Assembly: GCA_050742455.1 (NCBI GenBank)
Contig: JBOGIG010000069.1
Location: forward strand, 1-11,913
DNA length: 11,913 nucleotides
Source: JBOGIG01 sp050742455
GTDB lineage: Bacteria; Actinomycetota; Acidimicrobiia; Acidimicrobiales; JBOGIG01
Reading direction: 5' to 3'
The notes beneath the pieces are model-generated. The model did no database searches. It saw only the letters and a program-made list of their open reading frames with translations, and was not told where the DNA came from. Numbering within the stretch: position 1 is the stretch's first letter; the number at the start of each line of letters is the position of its first letter. The position numbers were made by a program, and so were the translations under genes. Shown here piece after piece: positions 1-6,303 of the stretch.

Positions 1-270
1 GTGTTGGCCGGCGCTCGTGATGACGATCACCACCAACGGCTCCGCCGGTTGCTAGCGCGCTGCGAGTACCTGCCAGTCGAAGGATTAGCGAGCTACGAAG
101 CCGCGGCGGGCTTGTATCGCGCGTGCCTACAGGCAGGCGAGACGGTCCGGGCACTGACCGACTGCCTGATCGGAGCAGTGGCACTTCGAGTCGGTGTTTC
201 TGTACTGCACAATGATCGCGATTTCGACGTCCTAGCTCGACACGCCGGGGTCTCAGCAGAACGAGCATAG
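1..270 (+). CDS. VapC-like PIN-domain ribonuclease toxin, C-terminal part (5' end outside window)
   Basis: This is the C-terminal two thirds of a VapC-type PIN toxin, a Mg2+-dependent RNase of type II toxin-antitoxin systems. The segment LTDCLIGAVAL carries one conserved acidic residue (D54 of the visible part) and HNDRDFD carries the last acidic pair (D72, D74); both are typical of VapC C-termini. A normal VapC has about 130 residues, whereas 89 are visible. The first visible residues align with the middle of the fold, so the GTG at base 1 is probably an internal Val codon and the first catalytic Asp lies to the left. The antitoxin (vapB) would also be outside, usually just upstream. The target RNA cannot be read from the sequence. 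The family is fairly sure; an intact full-length gene is assumed, not seen. Confidence 0.8.
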   Translation: MLAGARDDDHHQRLRRLLARCEYLPVEGLASYEAAAGLYRACLQAGETVRALTDCLIGAVALRVGVSVLHNDRDFDVLARHAGVSAERA

Positions 271-272
271 CC

Positions 273-299
273 AGGGCGCAGCGCCCAGCGAAGCGCCCT
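273..299 (+). terminator. GC-rich stem-loop after the vapC-like gene, candidate terminator
   Basis: AGGGCGC (273-279) pairs with GCGCCCT (293-299) across a 13-nt loop. An alternative fold pairs GGGCGC (274-279) with GCGCCC (281-286). The structure starts 3 nt after the vapC stop codon and lies between convergent genes, which suits a terminator. There is no T-tract, so intrinsic termination is uncertain. Confidence 0.35.
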
Positions 300-409
300 C
301 TGACGTGGAGTCTGGATATCTCACCTCGACCAGTGCCATGGAACCCTAAATGTCCCGGACCAGCTCATTGGCCGAAAGATCACGCTCGGTCGGAGAAGTC
401 TGGAGGGGG

Positions 410-1189
410 TCATCCCAGTTGTTTCGAGATCGGCGTGTCGCTCGACTTGGGATCGGTGACAGCCGGACTGGTCTCGTGCATGGTGTGGTGCGGGAAGATG
501 ATGTCGGCGGCTTGGGCGGAAGTGACGTGCGGGTACAGGGTCCGAATGACGGCAACGGCGACGCCGCCGCCGACGATCTGGGCGGCTATGAAAACTGGGG
601 CCGAAGATGGGGCGATGCCGGCAAAGGTGTCGGAGAACATACGCCCGACGGTGATGGCCGGGTTGGCGAAACTGGTGGAACTGGCGAAAAAGTAGGCGCC
701 GCCGATGTAGGCGCCTACTGCAGCGGGAGTCGAGCGGCTGCGGCCGGCGCGAGCCAGGGCGAAGATCAAGAGTAGGAGTCCGAGGGTGGCCACCACTTCG
801 GACAGGAAGTGCGGACCAGAAGCCCGATCCTTGGTAGAGATACTTAACGCCGCCTGGCTGAACATGACGTTTGCGACTACTGCACCTCCGACGCAGCCGG
901 ATACTTGGGCGGGCAAGTAGGCAGCTGCGTCCCGCCACGAGAGTCCACCGAACGAGGCGTCGACGAAGGAGATGACCGGGTTGAAATGCGCGCCCGAGAC
1001 TGGCCCGAACATGAGGATGATCGCGAAGAGGCCCGCCGCCGTTGCCGTCGCATTTTCGAATAGCTGAAGACCTACGTTGCCGGGCGAGAGCTGCTGGGCG
1101 GCAATCCCGGATCCGACAACGATGGCGGCCAGGAACGCGCTTCCGAGCATCTCCGCGAAGAGGCGTCGCCATAGTGGGTGTTCAGCCAT
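410..1189 (-). CDS. aqpS: Aquaporin/MIP channel of the arsenic-operon AqpS type
   Basis: This is a six-helix MIP-family channel of 259 residues with both pore half-helices visible: GAHFNPV (Asn70-Val72, NPV instead of NPA) and SFANPAI (Asn176-Ala178, NPA). The usual family arginine right after the second NPA, which lines the selectivity filter, is Ile179 here. A hydrophobic residue at this place has been reported for Sinorhizobium meliloti AqpS, an ars-operon channel that conducts arsenite and methylarsenicals. The gene lies 38 nt downstream of arsI on the same strand, so the two are probably co-transcribed under ArsR control. The likely role is downhill exit of As(III) made by ArsI, or passage of organoarsenicals. 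The channel direction and substrate are inferred from context. A weak GAGGGA precedes the ATG. The C-terminal tail (about residues 226-259) is not conserved-looking. Confidence 0.85.
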   Translation of the reverse strand: MAEHPLWRRLFAEMLGSAFLAAIVVGSGIAAQQLSPGNVGLQLFENATATAAGLFAIILMFGPVSGAHFNPVISFVDASFGGLSWRDAAAYLPAQVSGCVGGAVVANVMFSQAALSISTKDRASGPHFLSEVVATLGLLLLIFALARAGRSRSTPAAVGAYIGGAYFFASSTSFANPAITVGRMFSDTFAGIAPSSAPVFIAAQIVGGGVAVAVIRTLYPHVTSAQAADIIFPHHTMHETSPAVTDPKSSDTPISKQLG

Positions 1190-1227
1190 GGTGTGATTAT
1201 GTCCCTCAGGAATGCGCGATCAGTCGC

Positions 1228-1698
1228 TCAGGAGCAGCACGATGAAGGGCCGCCAACCGCGAGATCAGGCCGGGTGGCGCAACACGGCGCCCCACTCGGA
1301 TCCGTCGTCCGCAGCTCACCGGCGGTCATCTCGGCGTCGGCGAGCACCGCGTAGATCTCCCAGGGTTCACCGTCAGGACCGTCGACCCATACCTTGTCCT
1401 GGAGGGCATAGCAGCAAGCCACCTCGTTCTCGACGGCGGTGGCCAGGCCGGCATCGGCCAGCCGGGACTGGGCGGCGGCCACCTCGCCGGTTCTCTCGAC
1501 CTCGACGCCGAGGTGGTTCAGTGACCCCGGAGTCTGGGTGGCATCCTCGATTAGGACCAGCTTGAGCGGCGGGTCCGCGACGGTGAAGTTGGCGTAGCCA
1601 GGGTGGACCTTGGCGGGCTCGGTGGCGAAGAGCGTCGAATAGAAGGCAATGGCCTCGTCGATGTCGGCGACATTGAGGGCGAGTTGGACCCGGGACAC
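1228..1698 (-). CDS. arsI: ArsI/CadI-family C-As lyase (VOC-fold dioxygenase)
   Basis: A 156-residue vicinal-oxygen-chelate protein of the ArsI/CadI family. ArsI enzymes are Fe(II)-dependent dioxygenases that demethylate methylarsenite to arsenite in the cytoplasm. The metal ligand set is visible as Gln5, His62 and Glu114, with the same H-to-E spacing as the Gln/His/Glu site described for Thermomonospora curvata ArsI. The substrate-binding vicinal cysteines are Cys95-Cys96 in the loop VACCYALQDKVWVDGPDG. The C-terminal tail has two more Cys pairs (139-140 and 154-155). I chose the GTG at 1698 because AGGAGG (1705-1710) lies 6 nt before it and homology starts there (SRVQLALNVADIDEAIAFY). The longer frame from a TTG at 1767 would run through the operator. 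The gene diverges from arsR and is followed by the aquaporin gene. A cadmium-induced CadI role is the main alternative; the aquaporin partner favours arsenic. Confidence 0.9.
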   Translation of the reverse strand: MSRVQLALNVADIDEAIAFYSTLFATEPAKVHPGYANFTVADPPLKLVLIEDATQTPGSLNHLGVEVERTGEVAAAQSRLADAGLATAVENEVACCYALQDKVWVDGPDGEPWEIYAVLADAEMTAGELRTTDPSGAPCCATRPDLAVGGPSSCCS

Positions 1699-1714
1699 GG
1701 CAGACCTCCTGATA

Positions 1715-1737
1715 ACATCGATCCTTGTCGATGTATC
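1715..1737. promoter_or_regulatory. Candidate ArsR operator next to arsI
   Basis: ACATCGA (1715-1721) and TCGATGT (1728-1734) form a perfect 7-bp inverted repeat with a 6-bp spacer, the size and symmetry expected for an ArsR/SmtB dimer site. It lies 5 bp upstream of the arsI Shine-Dalgarno sequence. The half CTTGTCGATGTATC (1724-1737) recurs with 2 mismatches at 1760-1773. Confidence 0.6.
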
Positions 1738-1741
1738 TATC

Positions 1742-1773
1742 TTGACCGACACATTTAGACTTGTCAATCTATC
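1742..1773. promoter_or_regulatory. Divergent arsR/arsI promoter core with second ArsR-type half-site
   Basis: On the plus strand TTGACC (1742-1747) followed 17 nt later by CAATCT (1765-1770) could serve arsR. On the minus strand TTGACA (1767-1762) followed 17 nt later by CAAGAT could serve arsI. Both -10 boxes are weak (3 of 6 matches). CTTGTCAATCTATC (1760-1773) matches 12 of 14 bases of the repeat at 1724-1737. TTGAC and GTCAA also form a spaced inverted repeat. The two core promoters overlap face to face, so a repressor bound here could close both. Confidence 0.4.
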
Positions 1774-1796
1774 CTCGGGGGAGGTGTAACGTTGCT

Positions 1797-2147
1797 ATGC
1801 AGACGAAGAGCAAGCCGAAGACCCACGATGTTGTCGAGAGCACAGCGTGCTGCTCGTCGGTCACCGAGGCGCCGCTGGCTGAGGGCGAGGCAATCAGTCT
1901 GGCCCGAGTGATGGCCGCCCTCGCTGACCCGGTGCGGCTCCGACTGCTTTCCATCGTGGCGTCCAGTCAAGAAGTGTGCTCGTGTGAGCTGGAAGGGCCC
2001 CTGGCCAAGAGCCAGCCCACGATCTCGCATCACACAAAGATCCTGGCCGAAGCGGGACTGATCGCCGGGGAGAAGCGGGGCCGGTGGATGTGGTGGCATG
2101 TCAATTCAGGTCGACTCGCCGCCATACGAGCAGCGTTGGGAGGCTGA
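1797..2147 (+). CDS. arsR: ArsR-family As(III)-responsive repressor
   Basis: A 116-residue ArsR/SmtB winged-helix repressor. The DNA-reading region is SQPTISHHTKILAEAGLI followed by the wing GEKRGRWMWWHV. Two arsenic-type cysteine sites are visible: an N-terminal Cys18-Cys19 pair and Cys61-x-Cys63 in EVCSCEL, the alpha-3 position of the E. coli ELCVC motif; the third E. coli cysteine is Glu66 here. N-terminal Cys-Cys plus an alpha-3 Cys is the As(III) site described for Corynebacterium glutamicum ArsR. The ATG at 1797 follows GGGGGAGG (1777-1784) by 12 nt, a rather long spacing; no in-frame alternative with a better site exists. It diverges from arsI-aqpS and probably represses both directions. 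A second ArsR-type gene follows 18 nt after the stop. Function as an arsenite or methylarsenite sensor is well supported by context. Confidence 0.92.
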   Translation: MQTKSKPKTHDVVESTACCSSVTEAPLAEGEAISLARVMAALADPVRLRLLSIVASSQEVCSCELEGPLAKSQPTISHHTKILAEAGLIAGEKRGRWMWWHVNSGRLAAIRAALGG

Positions 2148-2165
2148 AGTTGGACGGAGGGATGA

Positions 2166-2576
2166 ATGCGCCGCAGCGCGGGCGCCATGAAGAACTTTGC
2201 GATGCCCAGCGACGACCAGGTCGTCTTGGCGAGCGACGGGTTCCGCCTGCTCGCCGATCCCACGCGCATCAAGATCCTCTGGGCGTTGCTTCAAGGGGAG
2301 TCGTCGGTGTCGTGCCTGGCTGAGCTCGTCGGCACGTCCCCAACCGCGGTCTCTCAGCACCTCTCCAAACTCCGGCTCTCCAAGCTCGTAAAGGTCAGGA
2401 GGGAGGGCACTTTCGCCTACTACTCGGCAGCCGACGACCACGTGGCCCGTCTGCTCGCCGAGGCGCTCTTCCACGCCGACCATCAGGTCCAAGACCTGCC
2501 CGACCACCCTTCGCGTAAGAAGGTGCTCTCGCAACGTGAACCTAGGGCCGCGGCCAAGCCGGGCAAGCGGACATGA
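2166..2576 (+). CDS. nmtR: ArsR/SmtB-family metal sensor of the NmtR (Ni/Co) type
   Basis: A 136-residue winged-helix repressor with recognition region SPTAVSQHLSKLRLSKLV. The last helix reads DDHVARLLAEALFHADH and gives Asp90-x-His92 and His103-x-x-His106. This is the same residue set and spacing as the alpha-5 nickel/cobalt site of Mycobacterium tuberculosis NmtR (DxH plus HxxH). The arsenic CxC site is absent; only Cys50 remains in alpha-3. The start ATG is preceded by GGAGG (2156-2160), 5 nt away, and lies 18 nt after arsR, so the two regulators are likely one transcript. The Lys/Arg-rich tail after residue 112 is not part of the core fold. No nickel or cobalt exporter is next to it. The sensed metal is inferred; Zn(II) is possible, as DxH...HxxE/H sites vary. 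Confidence 0.82.
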   Translation: MRRSAGAMKNFAMPSDDQVVLASDGFRLLADPTRIKILWALLQGESSVSCLAELVGTSPTAVSQHLSKLRLSKLVKVRREGTFAYYSAADDHVARLLAEALFHADHQVQDLPDHPSRKKVLSQREPRAAAKPGKRT

Positions 2577-2587
2577 AGACACTACGT

Positions 2588-2627
2588 CCTCCTCGTTAAC
2601 GACCGGCGCCTCTGACGCAAGAGGAGG
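2588..2627 (+). promoter_or_regulatory. Inverted repeat covering a strong Shine-Dalgarno sequence ahead of the GNAT gene
   Basis: CCTCCTC (2588-2594) is the exact complement of GAGGAGG (2621-2627), 26 nt apart, and the loop contains GTTAAC. If transcribed, the purine-rich ribosome-binding-like stretch would be paired. It is 17 nt from the annotated GTG, too far for a normal site, so its role is uncertain. Confidence 0.25.
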
Positions 2628-2644
2628 CCAATTACAGTGAGGGG

Positions 2645-3235
2645 GTGGCCTTCCTCGAAATGGTGACCTTGGCTGGCGACCTGGTGGTGTTGGAGCCGCT
2701 CAGCCACCAGCATCACGACGAACTCGTCACTGCCGTCATGGATGGCGAGGTGTGGAAGCTGTGGTACACGAACATCCCCAGCCCCGGGGAGATGAGCGCG
2801 GAGATCGACCGACGTCTCGGCCTTCAGGCCGACGGAGTGATGCTGGCTTTCGCTACTCGGCGTAGCGACACCGGCGCGGTGATCGGCATGACTACCTATT
2901 TAAACCCTGACCCGGTCAATCGCCGCGTTGAGATCGGTTCGACCTGGAATGCCCGTTCGGCCCAGCGCAGTGGCACCAACACCGAGAGCAAGCTCTTACT
3001 CTTGACCCACGCCTTCGAGGCCTTGGGCTGTATTGCGGTGGAATTCCGGACCCACTGGTTAAACCAGCAGTCGCGTGCCGCCATAGCCCGTCTCGGGGCC
3101 AAGCAGGACGGGATCCTGCGCAACCACTCCCGGCTTCCCGATGGGTCGTTGCGCGACACGGTTGTCTTTTCGATCATCGAATCAGAATGGCCGGCGGTAC
3201 GCAATGACCTGGCCTGGCGTCTCACCCGCCACTGA
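2645..3235 (+). CDS. GNAT-family N-acetyltransferase (RimJ/RimL-like)
   Basis: A single-domain acetyl-CoA-dependent acetyltransferase of 196 residues (from GTG 2645). Landmarks in order are an N-terminal LEPLSHQHHDELV, the beta-4 region GAVIGMTTYLN, the cofactor-loop stretch RSGTNTESKLLLL and the C-terminal signature NQQSRAAIARLGAKQDGILRNH followed by RDTVVFSI. These fit the ribosomal-protein/antibiotic-type branch (RimJ/RimL, YokL-like). The acceptor substrate cannot be read from the sequence. The start is uncertain: GTG 2645 has AGTGAGGGG abutting it, and ATG 2660 (giving 191 residues) lacks a clear ribosome site. It follows the NmtR-like gene by 68 nt, so it may be read through from the arsR operon, but the intervening inverted repeat could also mark a separate unit. 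It converges on the fic gene across about 100 nt that shows no clear hairpin. Confidence 0.85.
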   Translation: MAFLEMVTLAGDLVVLEPLSHQHHDELVTAVMDGEVWKLWYTNIPSPGEMSAEIDRRLGLQADGVMLAFATRRSDTGAVIGMTTYLNPDPVNRRVEIGSTWNARSAQRSGTNTESKLLLLTHAFEALGCIAVEFRTHWLNQQSRAAIARLGAKQDGILRNHSRLPDGSLRDTVVFSIIESEWPAVRNDLAWRLTRH

Positions 3236-3339
3236 GAATCCTCGCGACGGAACCAATTAGCCGAGCCACGAAGAACGATCGAACATTCCGGCCTCAGGAT
3301 CCTCCTTGCTCGCTTCGAGGTACTCCGCGATTGCTTAGA

Positions 3340-4935
3340 TCAATTCCGCTCCTGATCCAAAGACGCCGCGACGGATGGGGGCAGCCGAAGGCTAATACCC
3401 GTTGCGTCAGCCAGTGCAGGGTCCATGTACGCATGTAGCCGCCGGAGGTGCTCGTCGGCCGCTTCGAACGTTGTCCAATCAATGGCCCCGGTCCACTTTT
3501 GAGCGAAGCGAAGAACGGCGATCAGGGTCTCGCCGCGCCCGCTTCCATTGCTGACCCCGGCCAGTCCGGCGATGTAGTTGTTGCGGTACACGGTGGGAAT
3601 GACGATCCGTACCTGACCGGCAGCGGAGAGCACTCCGTTCGACATGATGCGAGCGATGCGACCGTTCCCGTCGTCGAAGGGGTGGCATTCGGTTATCAGT
3701 AACATCAAGGCCAGTGCCCGATGCATCGGGTCCGTGACCGAGCCAAGGATACCGAACCCCCGTCGCAGGGTTCCGATGACAAGGTCGGGTTCCACAAACG
3801 CATAGTCCCCGGCGTAGTTGCGCCGCTCCTTGAACTCGCCGGGCCGCTTCTCGGGCCGCGCCTCCAAGAGGACACGGTGCTGGCCTCTGAGCTGGTCCAA
3901 GAGTTGATCGGCGCTCGCTGGCGCGAGTGCACGGGTGGCTGGGTCGGAGATGATCTTGTACGTGGCGGAAACGTCGTGGGCATCGGCCGGTCGTTCAGAG
4001 GGGATCACACCGTCGATGGCGATCTGGCGGGCCTCCTCGACGCCGAACTCTGTTCCTTCGATGAAATTTGAGAAGTACGCCTCAAAGAACGGCTCCCACA
4101 TCCATCGCGTGGGCGGGCCGAGCGCAGGGCGGGGTTCGGGCGCAGTGTCGTCGAGCAGTTCGGCGAGGGATCTGAACATCGACAGACGGTGTTCGTCGTA
4201 GGGCTCGCCAGCCAGCCGCGCGGCCAGGCGTTCCGACGTGGGCGTGGCATCGCTGAAGGACCCCAAGACCGCGGCAAGACGGCTCCGTACCATCTCTACC
4301 TGTCCCGTCGGAAGTTGGCTGGCGATGGCGTCAAGCTGGCTCAGGACATTCTGGATCGCGCCCGCGCCACCATGAAGGGCCACCTTGTCGATCTCGTCTT
4401 CGACCATTTCGGTCCCGGCTTGGCGACTCGGGCGTTCAAGAGGAGGTCGTCCGGCGATGCCGATGTTCTCGACAAGTCGGCGAGCGGGACCAGAGATATG
4501 GAGGCCGTCGGGCATCAGCGTATCGCCCGGCAAGGCACCCGGACCGATGCGGGGTGAGACGGTGACCCCGGGTAGCTCCAGGTCGGAGCGCCGGATGGGG
4601 TCCGGGTGGGTGATGAAGATCCACCCCTCGAAAGGCATGCCTCCGGTTAGGGCCGTGCGATTGCTCAAGACAGCGCCCGGCCAGAACACGCCGATGATGG
4701 CAGTGCGGTGATAAGCGACTGCCTGCTCCGTGGACAGGTCGGCACCCACGATGTAGACGTTCGGAGCTACTCGCACAGCCGTGCCTGCCTTGGCCTGACG
4801 AGATAGGCGGGCCTTTGATTGCGGCGTGGCCACGGCCAGCCGGCCAGCCGGGTGGGGCAGAGCTAAAGCAACGGATGGACCGTTATCGGCCTTGTCCCGG
4901 GCCGGTCCAGCAACTGGAGGAGGGTTATCGGGCAT
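3340..4935 (-). CDS. Fic AMP-transferase with N-terminal AbiEi-like winged-helix region
   Basis: A 531-residue Fic protein. Its core HPFDDGNGRIAR (His418-Arg429, numbered from ATG 4935) is the full active-site motif for moving AMP from ATP onto a protein hydroxyl. Upstream, SNFIEG (Ser289, Glu293, Gly294) fits the (S/T)xxxE(G/N) inhibitory helix, so this looks like a class II, self-inhibited Fic. Residues about 40-150 (RLSRQAKAGTAVRVAPNVYIVG, then VLSNRTALTGG) resemble the winged-helix N-terminus of AbiEi-type antitoxins/regulators. Residues 150-270 are helical and unassigned. The Fic core spans roughly 280-480. I prefer ATG 4935 over TTG 4944; neither has a clear ribosome site. It lies 108 nt downstream of the sigma gene on the same strand. 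The target protein is unknown. Fic identity is sure; the N-terminal assignment is moderate. Confidence 0.92.
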   Translation of the reverse strand: MPDNPPPVAGPARDKADNGPSVALALPHPAGRLAVATPQSKARLSRQAKAGTAVRVAPNVYIVGADLSTEQAVAYHRTAIIGVFWPGAVLSNRTALTGGMPFEGWIFITHPDPIRRSDLELPGVTVSPRIGPGALPGDTLMPDGLHISGPARRLVENIGIAGRPPLERPSRQAGTEMVEDEIDKVALHGGAGAIQNVLSQLDAIASQLPTGQVEMVRSRLAAVLGSFSDATPTSERLAARLAGEPYDEHRLSMFRSLAELLDDTAPEPRPALGPPTRWMWEPFFEAYFSNFIEGTEFGVEEARQIAIDGVIPSERPADAHDVSATYKIISDPATRALAPASADQLLDQLRGQHRVLLEARPEKRPGEFKERRNYAGDYAFVEPDLVIGTLRRGFGILGSVTDPMHRALALMLLITECHPFDDGNGRIARIMSNGVLSAAGQVRIVIPTVYRNNYIAGLAGVSNGSGRGETLIAVLRFAQKWTGAIDWTTFEAADEHLRRLHAYMDPALADATGISLRLPPSVAASLDQERN

Positions 4936-4960
4936 TGAAAGCAACTGTAGGGCATAAATT

Positions 4961-4984
4961 GGGCGCCGCGGCCGACAGCGGCCC
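4961..4984 (-). terminator. Candidate terminator after the ECF42 sigma gene
   Basis: On the minus strand GGGCCGC (4984-4978) can pair with GCGGCGCCC (4969-4961) with a 2-nt bulge and an 8-nt loop. AATTTAT follows directly. The stem lies between the sigma stop and the fic start. The T-run is short, so this is a weak terminator at best and would also sit in the fic 5' leader. Confidence 0.3.
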
Positions 4985-5043
4985 AGCCTTGGTCGGTGGG
5001 GCGGTTGGCTTGCACCGCCACCGTGACCTTGAGACGGTGGTTG

Positions 5044-6303
5044 TTACGCACCGCAATTGGCCAAGCTCTTCTCGAGATGGCGGCGCTGGGCCGTGTTTCC
5101 TGGAAGCGCCAAAGCGTCCCGGTATGCGTTTGCGGCTTCCTCGAACCTACCCAGCCGGTACAGAAGGTCACCTCGCACCGCCTCGACCGCGGAATAGCCA
5201 GTCAATGCGCCGACCTGGTCAAGTGCGTCGAGCCCAGCCTGGGGTCCGCTCACCTCGGCCAACGCCACGGCGCGGTTGAGTCGAACCACTGGCGCGTCGT
5301 GGATGGTTAGAAGCACGTCATACCAACTGACTATGGCCTCCCAGTTGGTGCTCAGCCATGTCGGGGATAGGGCGTGGCAGGCGGCGATCGCAGCTTGAGT
5401 GGCATAGAGGTCGGGGCGGGTCGGTGTGCGGCGCAGCGCGACCCCAAGCAGGATCATGCCTTCCCTGATCGACGCCTGGTCCCATTTGCCTCGGTCCTGG
5501 TTGGCCAGAAGAACTACCTCGCCCTGGTCGTCGAGGCGAGCCGCATGGCGCGATCCATGAAGTAGCAGCAGGGCCAACAGCCCGGTTGTGCTCGGCTCGT
5601 CGGGCAGCAGTTGGTGCAGCAGCCGAGATAGGCGTATCGCTTCACCGGTGAGTTCGCTTCGGATCAGGTCGTCACCGGCGGTGGCGTGGTATCCCTCATT
5701 GAAAAGTAGGTACACCGTTGTCAGTACGCCGCTCAGACGCTTCGGCAGGTCGGCGGGCTCCGGTGTCCGGTATGGGATGCGGGCTACGGCTATTTTCCGA
5801 CGGGCTCGCGTGAGACGTTTAGCCATGGTTGCCTCGGGCACCAAGAGGGCGCGAGCCACCTCCGCGCAGGTCAGGCCGCACAAAGTGCGGAGCGCCAGCG
5901 CCGTTTGCGTCTCCACTTCTAGAGCCGGGTGGCAGCACGTGAAGAGCAGACGGAGCAGGTCATCGGCCACCACTTGAGGTCCAGGCAGATGGGTGTCGGT
6001 TTCGGCCAAGGTGAGCTCGGCGATTCCCTCCTTGTCTGCTCGCTGCGACTCGCGGCGCATCAGGTCGATGGCTCGGTTTCGGGCCGCGACGGTCAACCAG
6101 GCGCGTGGTTCCGGTGGCACACCCTTCCGGGACCAAGCCTCAAGTGCCTTGATCACGGCGTCTTGTACGGCATCCTCGGCCACCTCCAGGGATCCGGTGG
6201 TGCGTACCAGTGTCGCGAGGACGCGCGAGCCCTCGTCCCGGACCAGCCGGACGAGGGCGTCGCGTCCAGCGGCGTCTGGCCAGTCCTTAGGAGTTGCCGG
6301 CAC
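5044..6303 (-). CDS. ECF42-type RNA polymerase sigma factor with TPR-like C-terminal extension
   Basis: A 419-residue sigma-70 family protein (from GTG 6303). Region 2 is in about residues 20-90 (SLEVAEDAVQDAVIKALEAW, then PRAWLTVAARNRAIDLMRRES). Region 4 is in about 135-185 (LCGLTCAEVARALLVPEATMAKRLTRARRKI). The rest is a long helical extension with LLFNEGYHATAG, a hallmark of the ECF42 group, and a TPR-like repeat near the end (LLYRLGRFEEAANAYRDALAL). In this group the extension is needed for activity and no anti-sigma factor is used; none is seen here. The gene overlaps the end of the DGPF gene by 17 nt, so translation is probably coupled. A TTG at 6306 is an alternative start; neither has a good ribosome site. 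The target is expected to be the adjacent DGPF operon itself. Confidence 0.9.
   Translation of the reverse strand: MPATPKDWPDAAGRDALVRLVRDEGSRVLATLVRTTGSLEVAEDAVQDAVIKALEAWSRKGVPPEPRAWLTVAARNRAIDLMRRESQRADKEGIAELTLAETDTHLPGPQVVADDLLRLLFTCCHPALEVETQTALALRTLCGLTCAEVARALLVPEATMAKRLTRARRKIAVARIPYRTPEPADLPKRLSGVLTTVYLLFNEGYHATAGDDLIRSELTGEAIRLSRLLHQLLPDEPSTTGLLALLLLHGSRHAARLDDQGEVVLLANQDRGKWDQASIREGMILLGVALRRTPTRPDLYATQAAIAACHALSPTWLSTNWEAIVSWYDVLLTIHDAPVVRLNRAVALAEVSGPQAGLDALDQVGALTGYSAVEAVRGDLLYRLGRFEEAANAYRDALALPGNTAQRRHLEKSLANCGA

Noticed and set aside
321..1172. 283-codon minus-strand ORF overlapping the aquaporin gene
   Set aside because: It is the +1 shadow of the aquaporin frame; the product is Arg/Pro/His-rich low-complexity sequence without a domain.
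1699..1767. Extended arsI start at TTG 1767
   Set aside because: It would translate through the operator and the AGGAGG site; family homology starts at GTG 1698.
2106..2582. 158-codon minus-strand ORF opposite the NmtR-like gene
   Set aside because: Antisense to a gene with clear homology and a good ribosome site; no recognisable motif.
3236..3339. Search for a bidirectional terminator between the GNAT and fic genes
   Set aside because: Only short palindromes (TCGCGA, GGATCC) are present; no stable stem with a T-run.
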